From Chrysomallon squamiferum (lineage: Eukaryota; Mollusca; Gastropoda; Neomphalida; Peltospiridae): a DNA stretch of 42,500 nucleotides. A model generated the notes under the pieces. It was not told where the DNA came from and did no database searches. It was given only the letters and a program-made list of their open reading frames with translations. A program made the position numbers and the translations under genes. The stretch covers positions 21,716,610-21,759,109 of the forward strand of contig CM022679.1 of the NCBI GenBank assembly GCA_012295275.1. The letters are read 5' to 3'. Below, one piece after another: positions 1 through 11,582 of this stretch; within the stretch, counting starts at the first letter, position 1, and the number at the start of each line of letters is the position of its first letter.

Positions 1-399
1 ATGTGTATAATACAACAATACGAATTTATATGTATATGTATATGTATAATATGACTGAATAGAAAGTCTGTTTATATACACATACGATTTTATGCATACA
101 GAAGTATTTAAAAAAATCGAAGTTCCATCAGCGTTATTTATAATCAATATTCTTTTATGTGCGCACATAAGTACATACACAGATGCATACGAACAATATC
201 TATTACATTACAATAAATAATTAATGTGTTATCGTGTAAACAGTTTAAATGTCAGTTGGTTTGTGGTTTTCTTCTTCTTCTTCTTCTTCTTCTTCTTCAC
301 TGCTGCAAAAGGCTACGTAAGCGCCCGACTTGATAAATTTTATTAACACCGTGGTATTTATTTAATTTTCAAAACGTACACGAGATTGCACTTTAAATG
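1..399. other. AT-rich non-coding DNA with (TTC)n
   Basis: AT-rich sequence with no supported gene. A (TTC)n tract lies at about 268-298. Presumed part of gene A intron 1 or downstream sequence. Confidence 0.5.
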
Positions 400-760
400 T
401 CACCTCGAGAAATGGCCTGTGTCTGCCGCTTTTCAGCGGTCACGTGACCCATTATGGCAGACATGGATTATCGAGACTGTGCTGTCATACACACGTGAAT
501 TAACCCGCCATTAGTAGGCCCCGATCTAGCCCGAGAGCGACGTATCTTGATTTAAGATTCAGCAGAACGTGCAGTTTTCAATTAAGGTTTGTGAGCGCCT
601 CACTCTGCAATGCGGACTGCTGTGGCAATTGCTGCTCATAATGGGGCCGAGTGCGCTGGGCTTTGTACCGAAGCCATGGAACATAAAACAGCGAGGTTGT
701 ACAAAGAGGTTAATTGATGAATTAAGCAAATCCACAAGAAAGATGGCCGCTTTTTTTTTC
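400..760. promoter_or_regulatory. GC-richer unique island with CLEAR/USF-type E-box
   Basis: A repeat-poor block, clearly less AT-rich than its flanks. It contains the 10-bp palindrome GTCACGTGAC at 439-448 (USF/MITF/TFEB-type E-box) and a YY1-like AAGATGGCCGC near 740. Short ORFs cross it on both strands but none resembles a known protein. It could be an intronic enhancer or alternative promoter. Confidence 0.3.
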
Positions 761-902
761 TTTGGTTTCAACTCTCAAGTGTATGTGAAAAAAAACGTGA
801 AAATGATCATCCAAGAAAATAAGAAAATAATAAAATAAATAAAGAAATAAAGAAAGAAAGAAAGAATGAACTGTATGCATGAACTCATTGCAAACACTCA
901 CA

Positions 903-903
<1 letters not shown>

Positions 904-957
<54 letters not shown>
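904..957. repeat. (ATT)18 microsatellite
   Basis: Uninterrupted TTA/ATT triplets. Read on the minus strand they give a poly-Asn ORF, which is an artefact. Confidence 0.95.
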
Positions 958-958
<1 letters not shown>

Positions 959-1207
959 TTGAAACAAATGCTAGGCATGCTTTGATACCTATTCTATCAG
1001 TTTACAAGCAGGACAAAAGGCCGTAGCGTGTTCAGAGTAAACGTTTCAGTCCATTATTGTATTTCATTAAGGCTTGTCTTTCACTTGTTCGTGAGAAAAG
1101 GACAAAATAACCGAGAAAGATTGAACCTGGTACTGTTAAAACGCAAGGCAAGACGACTCAAGAGAACCACATTCTGAGATCTGAGTGGAATGTTAGAATA
1201 CAAGTAT

Positions 1208-1420
1208 AAAGAGAGAGAGAGAGAGAGAGATATTCATATACATACACTTACATACGCTAAAATATATACACATGAAAGTATACATTCGTGAATACATACA
1301 TACACATTACGTTCGTACATACGTACATACATACATACATACATACACATACACATACACACATAAAACATAGATAGGTACACTGCACATAGGTACATAC
1401 ATACAAACACACATAGATAC
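1208..1420. repeat. (GA)n followed by degenerate (CATA)n
   Basis: A (GA)10 run at 1210-1230, then interrupted CATA/CACA tetranucleotide repeats to about 1420. The flanks on each side (958-1207 and 1421-1683) are plain AT-rich DNA with no gene seen. Confidence 0.85.
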
Positions 1421-1683
1421 GTATTTATATCGTCTTGCCAGAATGGTGTTTAATATTCATTAATCCATCCATTCATTTAATTTATTCAAATAATTTTATC
1501 TGATTTGTGTTGCTAAGTGAAAAAAATTACAACCCTGGAAACAGTTTCACAGCATCATTCAGCACACATGGCCTTTAATCCAATTTTGAGGCGAAGTTTA
1601 ACTACGTAGAAAAATATAAACGATGAACTGGTTAGCTTTAGTTTCTTTCGTCCACACTTACACACTTAATATTACACGAAGAA

Positions 1684-2479
1684 AGAATATTAAGTAGTTT
1701 ATATAAGAAAGAGCAAACAGGAATATTAACTAATTGGTAAAAGAAGAAAGATAATATTAACTACTTCATGTAAGATAATGAAACATTTTGACTAGTTATG
1801 ACAAAAAATATATATATATATTTATTTCATATAAGTTTATATAATAGAAAAAATAAAAATAAATAAAATAAAATAAAATAAAATAAAATAAAATAAAATA
1901 AATAAATAAATAGTTTAAGAGAAAAAACACAGTAGTAACTAGTTTATATGAGAGAACAAAATAATATTAATTAGATTACATAAGAGAAAAAAGATAATAT
2001 TAACTAGTCAAAGAAAACAAAATATTAACTAGTTTATTCTAAGAGGACAAAAAACAATATTAACCAGTTTAAGAGAATAAAAAATAATTTTAACTAGTTT
2101 ACATAATAAAATAAAACAGAATATTAACTAGTTTAAAAGAATAATAAAAAAATTGAACCAGTTTAAGAGAACAGCAAGAATATTAACATGTTTATGTAAC
2201 AGAAAAAATAATTAAAGTAGTTTATGACATAACGAGAATTTTAATTATTTTATGTAAGAAAATAAAACAGAATATTAACTATTTCACGCAAGAGAACAAA
2301 ACAGAATACTAACTAGTGTACGTATGAGAAGAAACATAATATTAACTAGTTTACGTATGAGAAGAAACTATTAACTAGTTTACGTATGAGAAAAAAGATA
2401 ATATTAACTAGTCTAAGAGAATAAAACAGAATATTAATTAGTCTAAGAGAATAAAACAAAATATTAATCAGTTTATGTA

Positions 2480-2521
<42 letters not shown>

Positions 2522-2825
2522 GAAGTTTAGTAAGAGGACAAACGAGAATATTAACTAGTTCATGTTTGAGAAGAAAGATAACATTAACTATTCTATCAGA
2601 ATAAAACAAAATATTAAACAGTTTATGTTAGAGGACAAACAGAATATTAACTAGTTTATGCACGAGAAGAAAGATAACATTAACTAGTCTTAGATAAAAA
2701 AAGAAAATATTAAACAGTTTATGTTAGAGGACAAAAGAGAATATTAACTTGTTTATGCACGAGAAGAAAGATAACGTTAACTAGGCTTAGATAATAAAAG
2801 AGAGTATTAAACCAGTTTGTGTGAG
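1684..2825. repeat. Degenerate 30-37-bp minisatellite with ACTAGT core
   Basis: About 30 diverged copies of a unit near AATATTAACTAGTTTA followed by an AAGAGAA-AAAA-type purine stretch. Copy length varies between about 26 and 37 bp. The array is interrupted by an (AAATA)n tract at 1850-1912 and a (TA)n tract at 2488-2516. The right end (2547-2825) is organised as a three-monomer higher-order repeat of 96-97 bp. Confidence 0.85.
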
Positions 2826-2829
2826 GGTG

Positions 2830-3260
2830 ACACGCCAAGGACGTCTGCTCGCTGTTCACATTTGGTGGGCGGATGATTGATTCTGTATCTGACACAGTTC
2901 TTGATGGCTTCCTGAAGCAGACCTCCACTCCTCTCTCACCTTCCTGTGACATTTGGCGTCGCGCGGTGCCGCAGTCGCTTTCACCGACTCTTTTTCTGCT
3001 CGCTTCAGCTCAGCTGCATATTTATCTGATTAGTAGGAAGTGCAGATGCTTGGCGGCCACTTTTATCATTTACTTACACCGTCTGATACGAGGACCGGTT
3101 TCCGGCAGCAGTCGCTCGTACCGGATCGTGAACTGTACGTTCTTGCCGGAGTGCCGAGTCGGTTAGGTCACTTTCTAGTCACCCCTAGTGAGCCGAATAG
3201 TGTGTGACTCGATGTAACGTGATCCAGTGACCTATGTGAACCGTGCCGATTTTTGGGGGG
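2830..3260. promoter_or_regulatory. GC-richer unique island with nuclear-receptor half-sites
   Basis: A repeat-free block with many CpG, abruptly different from the minisatellite on its left. AGGTCA lies at 3165-3170, and GGTTCA-nnn-AGGTCA (a DR3 element, minus strand) at 3228-3242. It also has a minus-strand GTAAGT donor-like site at about 3074-3079. No protein is recognised. Confidence 0.3.
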
Positions 3261-3443
3261 CTTAGAAATATTCGTGGTTCATTTTAAATTGTTTTTTTTT
3301 TGTTGTAACTTTTGTAATATTTATTTATATGTCTTTTTTCTTTGATTACATATATGGAAAGAGGCCATGTGTTACGTAGAAACTGCGTGAGGTTAATGGT
3401 AAGCAATAATTTCTTCTGTTGTTAATCTGCTGTTGTGAATTGT

Positions 3444-3444
<1 letters not shown>

Positions 3445-3530
<86 letters not shown>
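3445..3530. repeat. (CT)43 microsatellite
   Basis: Perfect CT dinucleotide tract, pyrimidine on the plus strand. ORFs reading Ser-Leu through it are artefacts. Confidence 0.95.
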
Positions 3531-3534
<4 letters not shown>

Positions 3535-3789
3535 GTTTGTTCACAGATTAGGTATGCAAAAAAGCATTAAAGAAAATGAACCAAAAAGTAGTTCAAGTGA
3601 ATTAACTAGTGCATTCGTGTAAAAACGATCGAATTACAGAAACAATTTTCTTTGGTTTGTGTATCACAGAAGGGGAAAAAAAAACTAGATCTTATAAACC
3701 GCTTCAGTTCCCAGTTCTTATCTAATAAAACAACGCAACAACACGCAGAAGAAAACCATAATTCTATAAAATTCCTGGTAGGTCAGTTT

Positions 3790-4000
3790 ATCCAAACTCT
3801 GTCTTTAAAGAAAACAACAACAAAACAAAATACAAACAACAACAACAAAAAGTGAATCAAAAAATAATGGCACCACCAGCAATAACAATTACAAAACAAC
3901 AACAAAACAAAATACAAACAACACAACAAAGAAGAAAGTGAACCAAAAATAATTACGTCATCATCATCATCATCATCATCATCAACAATAACAAATTAAT
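3790..4000. repeat. A-rich CAA/CAT trinucleotide region
   Basis: Imperfect (AAC)n/(CAAAA)n plus (CAT)8 near 3960-3983. A segment close to AAACAACAACAAAACAAAATAC recurs at about 3810-3835 and 3893-3918. Nothing coding is seen. The next stretch, 4001-4497, is AT-rich non-coding DNA without clear structure. Confidence 0.7.
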
Positions 4001-4489
4001 AAACACACACAAAAAACATCCATTAAACAAATTACAGAAAAGAAATCTGTCTCTTGCGTCTTATCTCAAAACAACAAAATCCTGAAAGTCAACCGAATAC
4101 AAATCGCCTTATCTTAAGAACATCGCGTTTGCAAAATTCTGAGATATCCGTGGCTAGGACGCCAGTTCTAATAGCATTACAATGATATGTGCGAGTGGGG
4201 AACAGAGATGAATAATTTATACACCAGTTCTCCAAGGCAAGAGAACGCCGTGTTATCCAAGATTAACATTTGATATCTGGAGAATATTCACTTTCGAAAA
4301 TCCACCGAACGAAATAATATTTTATTGTAAAAAAAAAAAAAAACGACCCTTTTAATTTGAATGACGTACGTGAAAGTAATACGACAAAAATGTATCTTGT
4401 TATGTAAATACTATTGTTATATTGTAATCAGTTGTTCTGTAGAGTTAAAACTTCCATTACACATTTACATGATATGAAGATGAAGAGGA

Positions 4490-4730
4490 CAACGATTACG
4501 ACGACGACGATAATGATGACGATGATAACAATATAACAACAATCATAATGATGATATTTATGATGATGAATGAATGAATGACAAAATACTGTTGTTATGG
4601 TGATATAATTTTGTAATAACGATACTGATGATGATGGAACATCACAACAACAACAACAAACAATAACAATAATAATAATAATAATAATAATTAATAATAA
4701 TAACAATAATAATAATACACACATTCCCAG
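4490..4730. repeat. Mixed GAC/GAT/AAC/AAT trinucleotide cluster
   Basis: A series of short triplet runs, including (AAT)n at about 4669-4691. On the minus strand it reads as a spurious Ile/Val/Cys-rich ORF. Confidence 0.8.
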
Positions 4731-4918
4731 CACATCATTATAAAACGTTCTGTTATGACTATCAGATCGTATTTCACGTGTCAAGTAAATATAACGATTT
4801 TACCCATCTGCAGACCACAGACCCATTAGCTGCCTCAGAAACCTCGCAGAACAAATGTATCCTTGACACCATTCATGCTACGTCATCAACGTCACAGACA
4901 GCATGATAATAACCAGTA

Positions 4919-5060
4919 AACGTGGTCAACGTTCTTGCAAAGGAAAACACTTTTAAAGACAGCCATCATTATAATCAACAACGTGGCCAACGTTCTCGCA
5001 AACGGAAAGACAGTTAAAGACAGGCGTCATTATAATCAGCATCGTCGACAACATGTTTAC
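4919..5060. repeat. 61-bp direct repeat, about 2.3 copies
   Basis: AACGTGGTCAACGTTCTTGC at 4919 recurs as AACGTGGCCAACGTTCTCGC at 4980. A decayed third start lies at 5041. Each copy carries a CATCATTATAATCA-like end. Confidence 0.7.
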
Positions 5061-5118
5061 AAAAGCAGAGAGTAACGCATTCAAAAATCTACAGACATAT
5101 AGAAAATAAATCATACAT

Positions 5119-5120
5119 TT

Positions 5121-5155
<35 letters not shown>

Positions 5156-5215
5156 TTATTATTATTATTTTTTTTATTATTATTTTTTATTATTTTTTTT
5201 TTTTTTTTTTTTTTT
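5119..5215. repeat. (TTTA)n, (ATT)n and poly-T
   Basis: Low-complexity T-rich run made of TTTA tetramers, ATT triplets and homopolymer T. Confidence 0.9.
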
Positions 5216-6478
5216 TCTGGCTTCAGAATCATTCATGACAAACTACTTACATGTCGTATATAATAGATATGACGCAATAACTTCCTGGTGCAAAAATAAA
5301 AGACATATATATATATATTATCAGTAATATCCTAGATTATTATTATTTTTTGAAGACACGAAGATAACACACACTTCTTACTCAGATATAACGCGGCTGT
5401 TAGGAACCAGGACGCGATAACGTTATTGCTGCTGGTATTAGAAGCACCATGTTGATGGCGCTCGTAAATACGGTTAAATTTACCGTATGAAAGGACAGTC
5501 CGCGTGTAGACAGTTAGCTTTCCTCTCTTTTGTGCAGTCTTCTGAATAATTCGTGTTTACTTCCAACCTCTTTCTGTAGACGGACATTCAGAGGTAGTTT
5601 GTTTTTCCCAATAACTCTGTTAAACGTCGAAAGCTTGCATAACGCACAAAATTCCAAGGTCTTATATAAATACTAAACCGCGTTATATTCTACAGAATTA
5701 TTATTTCCGCAGTCACAGAAACACTCGTTAATTGTTCATTAGTTCTGTGGAAGCGTGTTTTACACCCGAAATCATACGTATTGGATTCACACATCTTTGT
5801 TTTATCTTAACCTAGTTGTGTTGGTTTTGTAAAGCTTAAATGTTGAGGTTACGTAATGATATTATATGTTAGAGGTTCGTAACGTTAATATAATTATTAG
5901 TTCGTTTCGTAACGAATCTGTATATATATTGGAAATTGCACTATAATTATGTACAGAAGAAATTATATAATAATTATATAGGTTGTGGTTACATAATCAT
6001 TATTTAGGTTGTGGTTACATAATCATTATTTAGGTTGTGGTTAAATAATCATTATATATAATGCTTATAAATATATATATATTTCCTGGTTGTATTGTAA
6101 ATACGGATATTGCCAGTTATTTAAAAATTAAGTATATCGCTGGTTATTCAGTATAATTACGTACACTGTTTCAATTATTTTATATATAACGCCGGTTATT
6201 TAAGGTTATTTAATAAACATATATTCTGAATTTCAAAATAAAAATAATTATATATAGTATAATAACGATTATACACTTATATAGTAAATAAATATCATAC
6301 AGAAATCTATTCACTAAATGTAAAAATGTTAAGAGAAATTAGAAACAATTTTTTTTTTTTACATTTTTGTTATTACATATATCTGTAGGAATTACCATTC
6401 GGAACCGAAATTGCTGCATATCGTCTAAAAGTCATTTTATTTAATTTTCTCCAAAATTTTTATGGGTTTTTTTTTTTT

Positions 6479-6515
<37 letters not shown>

Positions 6516-6600
6516 TCTCTGTACCTTTTAGTCCAGGTGATTCACTAACAAAAAAAACAATTTCCACCTAGAAATTAAAACTATGATACAGAAAAGTACG
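5216..6600. other. AT-rich intronic DNA with 26-bp tandem repeat
   Basis: No supported gene. Three 26-bp copies starting AGGTTGTGGTTACATAATCA lie at 5980-6057. T13 and A31 runs separated by ATT form an inverted repeat at 6467-6513. The part around 5380-5560 is somewhat richer in CpG, but its reading frames resemble nothing known. Confidence 0.6.
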
Positions 6601-6608
6601 TGACGTCA
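6601..6608. promoter_or_regulatory. Perfect cAMP-response element in gene A intron 1
   Basis: The palindrome TGACGTCA is the full CREB/ATF consensus. It lies 26 bp inside the intron after the gene A first coding exon. Function is inferred from motif only. Confidence 0.4.
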
Positions 6609-6634
6609 TTTTTCGACGCTTTGTCTTCACTTAC

Positions 6635-6842
6635 CTTTGTCCTCGCACTTACGCCACAGGCCCGAGTACACGCTTCTGTAGGTGGCGGGGATCGTCGTGT
6701 TGTATTCCGAGTCCTTCTTCAGGCGCTCCCTCGTGTACAGCCAGTAGTCCGTGGCGACGGCTATGCAGAGCAGTCCGAAGGCGGCACACGCGCACACACT
6801 GGTCATGATCGTAAGTAATCTTTTCTTAGAGCAGCAGTCCAT
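6635..6842 (-). CDS. Gene A, first coding exon: stargazin-like TARP / calcium channel gamma subunit (partial)
   Basis: The exon encodes 69 codons plus one base. Residues about 9-30 form a hydrophobic first membrane segment, followed by TDYWLY (31-36, conserved Trp34), an N-glycosylation sequon NTT at 48-50, and SGLWRKC (60-66) in the first extracellular loop. This W...GLWxxC order defines the claudin/PMP22 fold, and TDYWLY is the hallmark of the CACNG/TARP branch (auxiliary subunits of AMPA receptors or voltage-gated calcium channels at the plasma membrane). The start is the first in-frame ATG (6842-6840), with A at -3 and G at +4. The frame is open upstream without another ATG to a TAG at 6957-6959. 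The exon ends in a perfect GTAAGT donor (6634-6629) in phase 1. Remaining exons (second loop Cys, TM2-TM4, tail) lie to the left and were not identified. Assigning type I versus type II TARP is not possible from this exon alone. Confidence 0.9.
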
Positions 6843-7440
6843 GATATTTGCAAAACTACTTCTCGTTTTGGCCTGCTTAAGTCGGCGTCGTTCTTTTTGG
6901 TCCACTCCGATCCAAATCCGGTTAGTGTAGAGCGAATTGAAGTTGAAACGGCACGCCTATACATCTGTGGGTTTTTGGAAGTTAGTGTGGTTGGTACACT
7001 ATGTTCTTATGTTGCCAGATGGGTTTTTTGGTAAAGGTGACTGTCAGAAAAGAAGACGAAGACGGAGACGAAGACGAAGAAGACAACGACGAAGAAGAAG
7101 ATGATGATGATGTTGATGATGTAAAACACACGGCGGTATCGTCTCCCGACAGCTTCGTGGTAGATCCATACGAAGACGACGTAGTAACAAATGTCGCGCA
7201 CATTCCCCGATGGGTCAGTGAAAACAATAGCTAAATGCCGGCAGTAATCGGCAACGTTGACACTTTAATAACCGAATGCATTACAATCCTTCACAAAACC
7301 AGACTACTCACTCTCGTTAACAAACAAACTCTCTTTTTCCTTATGAATTACTTCCAGTGCGAACACAATTCTCGATACAATAAAAAAAAATTTACCAGCG
7401 ATTCCTAATCAAAAAGCAAACCATGCTTAACAATGGAGCC
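6843..7440 (-). other. Gene A 5' leader region with acidic-codon GAAGAC repeat
   Basis: Upstream of the gene A start on the minus strand. An in-frame TAG at 6957-6959 closes the reading frame. A purine-rich (GAAGAC/GATGAT)n tract at about 7047-7119 gives a spurious Asp/Glu ORF on the plus strand. Whether this is contiguous 5' UTR or includes an intron cannot be told. Confidence 0.4.
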
Positions 7441-7580
7441 ATTCCTGCTCTCCGTGGCGGAAGGCATATTCAGTCCTGTGATCGAGAACGGCGCATGCGC
7501 CAATAATTCTCCTTAAATAAGCCAGATGGAAGCGAGTTCCCTCCGAGACCGATGGCACATCGCTTGCAGTTTTTCGGCGA
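7441..7580 (-). promoter_or_regulatory. Candidate gene A promoter with NRF1 palindrome
   Basis: GC-richer segment about 600-740 bp upstream of the gene A ATG. It contains GCGCATGCGC at 7491-7500 (perfect NRF1 palindrome), directly abutting an ATTGG/CCAAT at about 7499-7503. GGCGGAAGGC (ETS-like) lies near 7457, and a TATTTAAG TATA-like stretch sits on the minus strand near 7512-7520. NRF1 plus ETS plus CCAAT is a typical metazoan promoter combination. The start site is not determinable from sequence. Confidence 0.45.
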
Positions 7581-8590
7581 TGGCGCTGAAATTAAACATC
7601 GTCTGTCAGAAAATTTTCATAATGACGGCGTATCGTGACCAACATACACAGTTGCAGTTTAATGAGGACTGCTAGTCGGGGTGGTCACTTGATTATATTT
7701 CTCCAAACACTCAATGGCTCCCAATAAATGAAGTTATCGGAAGGCTGCAACGCCGTAACCGCAAGTTAATCGTATAAGGTAATGGTATCGATTTTGCAAG
7801 CTCGGAACGCCAAACATGATCTTTCGTTTAAAGGAGTGTGTGTGTGTGCGCGTTTTCATTTGCCGTGCAGGACAAAGCAAACAGCGCTCGTCTGTGAAAC
7901 AAAAGTCGTAACATCGCAGAAATGTGCTCGCAAAACAAAACAAAACAGAAAAAGGTAATTCGAAAAAGCTAATGTAGCCACCGCTGCAAAATAAGATAAC
8001 CTAAACGATAACGATGCTTAAACCAAACAATAATTTCGGCGTATTCGAGAGTTGCATTAGTTGTAACAACAGAAAGAGCGATGACAAAGGAGAGGCAAAT
8101 CATAGCACATTGTCAGCGACTTTTCACAAACAGTGATTTATAATTAAACGGGACAATTTCAAAACAGATCTGAAGGTTTTATTTATTATCTTCTCTTAGT
8201 CATTCGCAGTAAAAAGCTGACAGTTTGAGATGAATAGTGAATGTAGGTCATGTTTGCCAAATAATTCATGTATATATATATCTGTGTGATATGATTGTAA
8301 TTATTTTATGATGTTTGTTTGTTTGAATATCTGTATTTTTTTTTTTTTTTATTATTTGTAGACGTATTTGAAATTGTAACTGTACATATTTTATTTGTGT
8401 CAAAATTTGTAAGAGTAACTGAGACATTAAGAAAAGAAAATCCACGTGACCATGATGCTTATACGTTTCAAAAAGAAGTAAATCTCGTGCTGAGAAAATG
8501 AGAAAAAAATTAAAAATTAAAAATTAAATAATTAAAAAAATCAAAAATTTAAAACAGCAGCAAGTTGAAGAAAAAGACGAAGACGTAGAA
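7581..8590. other. Intergenic AT-rich DNA
   Basis: Mostly unique AT-rich sequence with a short GT run near 7838-7850. Small ORFs present have no recognisable product. Confidence 0.5.
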
Positions 8591-8979
8591 GAACAACAAC
8601 AACCACTACTACTACTACTACTGTTACTTATAGTACAGCTACCATCTATACAACTGCTACTTCTACTACTACTACTATTACTATAGTTTTTATTGATTGT
8701 TTTTATGGTATTTTAAATTTTATATATCTCATTCTGTGTGAAAATTCGTACATATAATTGCACATATATATATAAGTAGCTGAAAATACATATGTATATG
8801 TCACTAAATATATTTAGTATACATTTAATTGCATATATGGTATTTTTACAATTTTTATCATGATTTTAATTATTTATATCAACGATAATGTTACTACTAC
8901 TACTACTACTACTATCATTACAACTGCTACAACTATTAATCATAACTAATAATACACTTATAACAACAACAACAACAAC

Positions 8980-9021
<42 letters not shown>

Positions 9022-9560
9022 TAATGTTAATAACATTTAGTTATTTATTTGTTTTATATATATATATATATATATACATATATATACACACACACACACA
9101 CACACATATAATTAATTTTTTTAAATTAGACCTTTCACATAAAACACATATATATCATAGTTTATTTTGTCAATTTTTTTTAATTTGACCTTTCATATAA
9201 AACGATCTATATGTAGGAATGTATTGTTATTGTTCTACTTCTTTGTGTCCAACAGTCAAAGATATGTTAATTATATAGACCTTTCTATCCGCCCTTCTTC
9301 AAGTAGGAATAAAACAGAACCAGATTATTTATTTACTTATTTATTATTTTAATCATTTTACATGTATTAATGTATACAAGTATGTACGTATGGGTGTATG
9401 AATAAATAAATAAATAAATAAAGTACATTTCATGCATACATACATACATATATTCATTTTTATAAACACATACATACATTGATGTACAGGCGTATGTGTG
9501 TATGTATGTATTTATTAATATGAATATATGTATATGCATGCACGAAATGTATTTTATTTA
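8591..9560. repeat. Microsatellite-rich stretch (CTA, AAC, AAT, TA, CA, AAAT, CATA)
   Basis: (CTA)n at 8605-8622 and 8890-8913, (AAC)(AAT)n at 8960-9017, (TA)n(CA)n at 9055-9108, (AAAT)n at 9402-9420, (CATA)n about 9435-9480 and (TTTA)n at 9550-9580. No gene is seen. Confidence 0.8.
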
Positions 9561-9644
9561 TTTATTTATTTATTTATTTTACTCCTTGCATTTGAAGACG
9601 ATATGTCAAACTGCGGTCATATTTGCCTTCTTGTTAGATAGACG

Positions 9645-9649
<5 letters not shown>

Positions 9650-9684
<35 letters not shown>
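9650..9684. repeat. Poly-A run (A35)
   Basis: Uninterrupted adenines. A second run follows at about 9913-9940. The segment between (9685-9900) is unique and unassigned. Confidence 0.9.
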
Positions 9685-9685
<1 letters not shown>

Positions 9686-10054
9686 CAGCTGACGAAAACA
9701 TGCTTACGAAATTGTTAAACACATATTCGCCATCACCCACCCGCCCACACACTCAGTCGCATCCACGCATGTTGAGATCGAAAATGATTACAAGCAATAA
9801 TTCCATAAGACCTCAGGGAAGCGGTATTGAAAACGTCATAACGGTACATTGGCCGTTACTCTCGGAAACCCACTGGCCGTAAACAAATTAATGCATTTTT
9901 GAGGGAAAAAAAGAAAAAAAAAAAAAAAAAAAAAAAAAAAGACGCCTGGATAATTATCTTTTTAGTCCGTGCGTCCAGCTCTCCTGGCGACGCCCGGGCA
10001 CGTCAGTGTTAATAACGTTTTGCCACGTTATGCCAACGAGAAGTAATGTCGTCT

Positions 10055-10734
<680 letters not shown>

Positions 10735-10908
10735 AATTTGGAATTAACAGAAGTAAAAGAAAGAAATAAGAGACTGTAGAAGTCAGTGATAGCTTGCTCG
10801 CAAATATTGTTAGTGATACAACAGCCTTGATGGAAGCCATATCAGTAAAAAGTAAATAAATAAATAGATTTTTAATAATGATAATGATAACGAAGATCAT
10901 AATGATAG

Positions 10909-10919
10909 TAACAGTAACA

Positions 10920-10975
<56 letters not shown>

Positions 10976-11021
10976 TAATTATTATTATTATTATTATTAT
11001 TTTAAATAAATAAATAAATAA
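10909..11021. repeat. (AAT)n facing (ATT)n inverted pair
   Basis: An (AAT)n run at about 10921-10975 is followed by (ATT)n at 10977-11001 and then (AAAT)n. The two triplet runs are complementary and could form a hairpin. Confidence 0.85.
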
Positions 11022-11507
11022 AAAACCTCGATAAAAGGCTCGGATTTCAGTTTTTGAATTCTGTCAACAGCATAAATATTCTAAAAATATTGATTAAAGC
11101 ACTCAGGAAAAAAAAAAAATGACATAATAAAATCAATAGAATGCTTTATACCAAGACCTGCCTCTATTTTTGAGGATTAAATTTAAAGCATAGCAAAACC
11201 AAACAATCCATATTGAGCACTAACAGTTCTCTAAGACTCCTAAGACCAGAAACAAGATATATGTTTTAATTAAAAAAATATCTGTTGTAATAAGATAGGT
11301 GAAGTCTTGCTCTGGAAGATGTAAAGATTATTGTCGTCCACCTAATCTTGTTCCACAAAACAGGGGACACAGTTCTATAAAATAACTGTATATTCTAATT
11401 CATACTGAAACTACAAAAAACAGTAAAATAAGTGTTGTTGTTGATGCTGTTGTTGCTGAATATAGTAATATGAAGAGGCCCTGTTTCACGTGTTGGAAGA
11501 AAAGTAA

Positions 11508-11510
<3 letters not shown>
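11022..11510. other. AT-rich intergenic DNA
   Basis: Nothing coding or structured recognised. Confidence 0.5.

Positions 11511-11579
<69 letters not shown>
11511..11579. repeat. (CT)n microsatellite
   Basis: Perfect 69-bp CT tract. Confidence 0.95.

Positions 11580-11582
<3 letters not shown>

Noticed and set aside
5395-5540. Minus-strand open frame ending at a GTAAGA donor-like site
   Set aside because: Its peptide (ASWFLTAALYL-like end) does not match TARP exon 2 or 3, and no convincing acceptor precedes it.
6843-6905. Longer gene A N-terminus starting at 6905
   Set aside because: The codon there is GTG, not ATG. The first in-frame ATG is at 6842-6840, and the resulting N-terminus fits the family length.
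7001-7234. 77-codon acidic Asp/Glu-rich ORF on the plus strand
   Set aside because: It is the reading of a GAAGAC/GATGAT repeat lying antisense to the gene A leader; no start context or domain supports it.
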